Shown in pieces: positions 25,426 to 28,332 of a stretch of DNA of 28,332 nt; the first letter of the stretch is position 1, and each line of letters opens with the position of its first letter. Origin of the DNA: Cytophagales bacterium. GTDB taxonomy: Bacteria; Bacteroidota; Bacteroidia; Cytophagales; MED-G16. The translations under genes were made by a program, and so were the position numbers. The DNA lies in assembly GCA_029940715.1 (NCBI GenBank), contig JAPYTU010000015.1:1-28332 (forward strand), read 5' to 3'. A model generated the notes under the pieces. The model saw only the letters and a list, made by a program, of their open reading frames with translations. It ran no database searches and was not told where the DNA came from.

Positions 25426-26247
25426 ATGAAATATTTATATATAATAGGTATCAGTTTATTCCTAGGATATCTTTCTTATGGCATCGGTATAAACCCTAAT
25501 AGTTATAAAAAAGATAAAAAAATTGAAAAATATAAAGAAGTAGAACCTAAACAAGAAAAAATGTTAGAAAAAGACAGAAAAACTTTAGGAGCTCTTGGAC
25601 AAATAAATAGTGATTGGAAATATCTTAGTGATGGTGAATCTTTTAATGGTTGGCATATCTTTAAAAAAGATAGTGTAAATGATAGTTGGACAATTGAAAA
25701 TGAAGCATTTGTGTATGTAGGTGCAACTGATGGAAATTCTACAGGAAATGACTTAATTTCAGATAGAGAATTTACGAGTTTTATTCTATCCATAGATTGG
25801 AAAATATCAGAAGGTGGTAATAGTGGAATTTTTTATGGTGTAAATGAGAATAGTGATTTTAATCAACCTTACTTCACAGCTCCAGAAATACAAGTAATTG
25901 ATAACAATAACTATGATTGGTCTTCAGGGATAGATGGTGAAACAGCAATTCATACGGCTGGAGCATTATATGATTTAGTAGGGCCTAGTGAAAATAATGC
26001 TAAATCTTTTGGAGAATGGAATAATTATATAATAGAAATTAATCATAATATAAACAAAGGATCTGTTTCTTTAAATGGGATAAATATTGTAAACTTTCCT
26101 TTAAGTGGTGAGGAGTGGGATGAAATGATAAGTAATTCAAAATTTAAAGATTGGCCTGAGTTTGGAAAACATAAAACTGGAAGAATAGGTTTACAAGACC
26201 ATGGTGGAAGAGTATCATATAAAAATATTAAAATAAAAGAATTATAA
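25426..26247 (+). CDS. Exported DUF1080 protein (3-keto-disaccharide hydrolase-like)
   Basis: The 273-residue product has an N-terminal export or anchor segment (about 3-21) and a charged linker (27-52). One DUF1080 domain follows (about 63-273), a concanavalin-like beta-sandwich with the hallmark SDGESFNGWHIF, the EGGNSGIFYG segment, APEIQVID, FGEWNNYIIEI and the closing GRIGLQDHGGRVSYKNIKIKEL. Characterised members cleave 3-keto-glycosides after a dehydrogenase oxidises the sugar. Its stop overlaps the start of the M20 gene by one base, and a GMC oxidoreductase gene begins about 1.8 kb downstream, consistent with that pathway. The enzymatic role is inferred from the family. Confidence 0.88.
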   Translation: MKYLYIIGISLFLGYLSYGIGINPNSYKKDKKIEKYKEVEPKQEKMLEKDRKTLGALGQINSDWKYLSDGESFNGWHIFKKDSVNDSWTIENEAFVYVGATDGNSTGNDLISDREFTSFILSIDWKISEGGNSGIFYGVNENSDFNQPYFTAPEIQVIDNNNYDWSSGIDGETAIHTAGALYDLVGPSENNAKSFGEWNNYIIEINHNINKGSVSLNGINIVNFPLSGEEWDEMISNSKFKDWPEFGKHKTGRIGLQDHGGRVSYKNIKIKEL

Positions 26248-27557
26248 TGCTTGATAAACTGTGTTTGATATTATTAATTATAATTCTTTCTGGTTTTAAA
26301 GAAAGAAAATCAATAGAAGAATCAATCAAAAAAGATATACCCTATCTAAAAAGTTTATATTTAGATATTCACAAAAATCCTGAGATATCTCTAATGGAAA
26401 AAGAGACCTCAAAAAAACTTGCTAATGAGCTTGAAAAAATTGGATTTGAAGTAACAAGAAATTTTGGAGGATATGGTGTTGTAGGTATTTTCAAAAATGG
26501 AAATGGTCCAACAATTCTTTATAGAACTGATATGGATGCCCTTCCTATGAAAGAAAAAACTGGTCTTTCATATGCTAGTCAAATTATTACTAAAAATTTT
26601 GATGGAAATGATGTTGGAACCATGCACTCATGTGGACATGATATGCACATGACTGTATGGACTGGAACAGCTAGAACTTTAATTGAAAGAAAAAATGAAT
26701 GGAAAGGAACAATTATTATGATAGGTCAACCAGCTGAAGAAATTGGTGCAGGTGCAGCAATGATGCTTAATGAAGGTTTATTTGAAAAATACCCAATTCC
26801 AGATTATGGTATTGCACTTCATTCGTCCCCTATAATTCCTTCTGGAAAAGTCGGCTTTGGAAAAGGTTATACAATGGCAAATACTGAATCCATTGACATT
26901 AAAGTATTTGGCCAGGGAGCACATGGTGCATCACCCCATATGTCCATTGATCCCATAGTTACTGCTTCAATAATAGTTATGGAATTACAAACTATTGTAA
27001 GCAGAAATATAAACCCTTTAGACGATGCAGTAATAACTGTTGGTTCATTTCAAGGAGGAACTAAACATAACATAATTCCAGATGAAGTAAAACTTCAGCT
27101 GACTATCAGAACTTACAAAGAAGAAGTTAGAAAACTAATACACAAAAGAATTAAAGAAATTTGTAATGGTGTAGCCTCTTCAATGGGTCTTGATAAATCG
27201 CAATGGCCAGAAGTCATGATTCCTGAAAAATATACACCAGCTAATTTCAATGATAGTAAACTAGTAGATTTAATGATGAATGCATCTAAAGAAATAATTG
27301 GAGTAAATAATGTAATCGTTTCTGACCCCCAAATGGTTGGAGAAGATTTCTCTAGATTCGGAAACACAAAAGAAAAAATTCCTACAGTTCTCTACTGGCT
27401 TGGAACTGTTCCAGATGATAGAATGAAAAAGTATGAGGCTGGAAATTATGCATTACCAGGCTTACATTCACCATTTTATTACCCAGAAATAGAACAATCT
27501 ATCATAACTGGAATAAAAGTTAATACCCAAACTATGATAAAAATATTTAATAATTAA
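26247..27557 (+). CDS. Exported M20D-family amidohydrolase/peptidase
   Basis: Metal-dependent amidohydrolase of the family that includes N-acyl-amino-acid and hippurate/IAA-amino-acid hydrolases. The 436-residue product has a hydrophobic N-terminus (about 2-16) typical of export. It then shows DMDALPM (95-101), the metal-binding MHSCGHDMHM (126-135), QPAEE (161-165), IALHSSP (189-195), the dimerisation-domain GQGAHGASPH, and a C-terminal GEDFSRFG and GLHSPFYYPE. Together these supply the Cys/His/Glu ligands of M20D enzymes. It is translationally coupled to the DUF1080 gene by a TAATG overlap. Its 3' end overlaps the convergent downstream gene by 11 bases. The substrate is unknown. Confidence 0.92.
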   Translation: MLDKLCLILLIIILSGFKERKSIEESIKKDIPYLKSLYLDIHKNPEISLMEKETSKKLANELEKIGFEVTRNFGGYGVVGIFKNGNGPTILYRTDMDALPMKEKTGLSYASQIITKNFDGNDVGTMHSCGHDMHMTVWTGTARTLIERKNEWKGTIIMIGQPAEEIGAGAAMMLNEGLFEKYPIPDYGIALHSSPIIPSGKVGFGKGYTMANTESIDIKVFGQGAHGASPHMSIDPIVTASIIVMELQTIVSRNINPLDDAVITVGSFQGGTKHNIIPDEVKLQLTIRTYKEEVRKLIHKRIKEICNGVASSMGLDKSQWPEVMIPEKYTPANFNDSKLVDLMMNASKEIIGVNNVIVSDPQMVGEDFSRFGNTKEKIPTVLYWLGTVPDDRMKKYEAGNYALPGLHSPFYYPEIEQSIITGIKVNTQTMIKIFNN

Positions 27558-28014
27558 TATTTTTTTCAGTATTTGATATATCAAATTTATAATAATTTTT
27601 TTTCTCTAAATTTTTTATAAACACTATATTCGATTGGTTATCATAAACATCCAATAATATCTTATTTTTAATTTTTATATTAATTATTTTATCTTCAAAT
27701 TGAATACTTGTTTTCAATTCTAAAACATCATTAATAATTTTTTTTTCTAAAAAAATTAAGTCTATTTTTTCAGAATTAAAATAAACTTTAAAATTCTCAC
27801 TAATGTATTCCTCGACATATTCATAATTTAAATTGAGTTTTTGATTTTCATCAATTGAAATTGAAAAACCATTATTTAATCTTAAAGCATCTTCTATATC
27901 ATCAAAATACAATTTCATAACAAAATCTATTTTTTTATCAGTTATAGAAATACTCATCGTACTTATATAAACTGGATGAATTAGTAGAAGAATATATAAA
28001 TAAAGAGAAAACAC
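27547..28014 (-). CDS. DUF6702-like exported protein
   Basis: The 155-residue product opens with a hydrophobic segment (about 1-20) and continues HPVYISTMSISITDKKIDF and MKLYFDDIEDAL. This resembles DUF6702 proteins of Bacteroidota: small, exported, with a short conserved region around the FxDDxE segment and a C-terminal beta-rich part. Function is unknown. In this frame there is no ATG before residue 20, so I use the GTG at 28014; the frame stays open to 28071 but gives no better start. The gene lies alone on the minus strand, convergent with M20 (11-base overlap) and 59 bases from the divergent GMC gene. Confidence 0.7.
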   Translation of the reverse strand: MFSLYLYILLLIHPVYISTMSISITDKKIDFVMKLYFDDIEDALRLNNGFSISIDENQKLNLNYEYVEEYISENFKVYFNSEKIDLIFLEKKIINDVLELKTSIQFEDKIINIKIKNKILLDVYDNQSNIVFIKNLEKKNYYKFDISNTEKNINY

Positions 28015-28073
28015 AGAATAAGTTATTATAAATAAATAATATTTAATTAATATTGAGTGTAAACTAACTAATC

Positions 28074-28332
28074 ATGAACATCAACACCAAAGCAGTTCAA
28101 GAAAATTCATATGATGCAATAGTAGTAGGAACAGGAATAAGTGGAGGATGGGCTGCCAAGGAATTAACAGAAGGAGGATTAAAAACGTTAGTACTTGAAA
28201 GAGGAAGAAACGTTAAACACGTAACAGATTATCCCACAATGAATAAACATTCATGGGAACTTCCATATAGAGATCAGTTAACTGCAAGAGAAAGAAAAGA
28301 TTATCAAATTCAATTAAGGACTGGATATACAG
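28074..28332 (+). CDS. GMC-family oxidoreductase, N-terminal part (cut by window edge)
   Basis: The first 86 codons of a flavoprotein. After a short N-terminus the FAD-binding Rossmann motif YDAIVVGTGISGGWAAKEL (13-31) is followed by the acidic end of the second strand, LVLERGRNV (39-47). This spacing and the GTGISGG loop match glucose-methanol-choline oxidoreductases of the Bacteroidota type that usually pair with a gluconate-2-dehydrogenase subunit 3-like protein. No signal peptide is visible at the N-terminus. It runs off the right edge, so length and active-site histidines cannot be checked. With the nearby DUF1080 gene it suggests sugar oxidation at C3, which is inference. Confidence 0.85.
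   Translation, partial: MNINTKAVQENSYDAIVVGTGISGGWAAKELTEGGLKTLVLERGRNVKHVTDYPTMNKHSWELPYRDQLTARERKDYQIQLRTGYT

Noticed and set aside
1..28332. CRISPR arrays, insertion sequences, prophage genes, toxin-antitoxin pairs, tRNA or rRNA genes
   Set aside because: No spaced repeats, transposase or phage proteins, small paired genes or tRNA-like cloverleaf sequences were seen; nearly all bases are in conserved chromosomal genes.

Overview
The window is a very AT-rich, tightly packed chromosomal segment from what looks like a Bacteroidota (probably Flavobacteriia-like, possibly streamlined marine) bacterium. The lineage call is inference. It rests on gene content: a PorP/SprF-family outer-membrane protein, a DUF6702-type protein, a topoisomerase I whose C-terminus is made of repeat domains without obvious zinc-finger cysteine clusters, a long acyltransferase with a YPGGTRSRSG motif, a Bacteroidetes-style dcw cluster, and genes without visible Shine-Dalgarno sequences. 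I see no mobile element, CRISPR array, rRNA or tRNA, and no gene-free stretch over 300 bases.

Left third (about 57-10860, all minus strand): the division and cell-wall (dcw) operon, transcribed mraZ > rsmH > ftsL > ftsI (PBP with a PASTA tail) > murE > mraY > ftsW > murG > ftsQ > ftsA. Genes overlap or lie a few bases apart. The cluster starts with a clear MraZ operator of three AAAGTGG boxes at exact 10-bp spacing. murD (expected between mraY and ftsW) and murC (expected between murG and ftsQ) are both absent, and the junctions are seamless. ftsZ, the usual next gene, would lie beyond the left edge. MurE carries the DNPR motif, so meso-diaminopimelate peptidoglycan is expected.

Middle (about 10898-16934): a polyprenyl diphosphate synthase (minus strand), a divergent PlsB-like acyltransferase (plus strand), and a minus-strand run of glycerate kinase > PorP/SprF-like protein > Ste24-like M48 protease. 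The acyltransferase and protease genes converge and share a TTAA stop.

Right of centre (17058-23157): topA on plus converges on a gyrB > M1-peptidase pair on minus, so two opposing topoisomerase genes flank a secreted peptidase. The gyrB leader holds a perfect 23-bp tandem duplication that creates two extra ATG codons.

Right end (23323-28332): a plus-strand run of a glutaryl-CoA-dehydrogenase-like flavoprotein, an alpha/beta hydrolase (lysophospholipase type), a DUF1080 protein and an exported M20D amidohydrolase. A convergent DUF6702-like gene follows, then the first 86 codons of a GMC oxidoreductase. DUF1080 and GMC genes are known partners in periplasmic 3-keto-glycoside metabolism, so the right edge may open into such a locus.

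Most of the window is conserved housekeeping. I found no convincing new defence or mobile system. The points worth a second look are the murC/murD-less dcw cluster, the duplicated gyrB leader, the altered second Asp-rich motif in the prenyl synthase, and the regulatory repeats.
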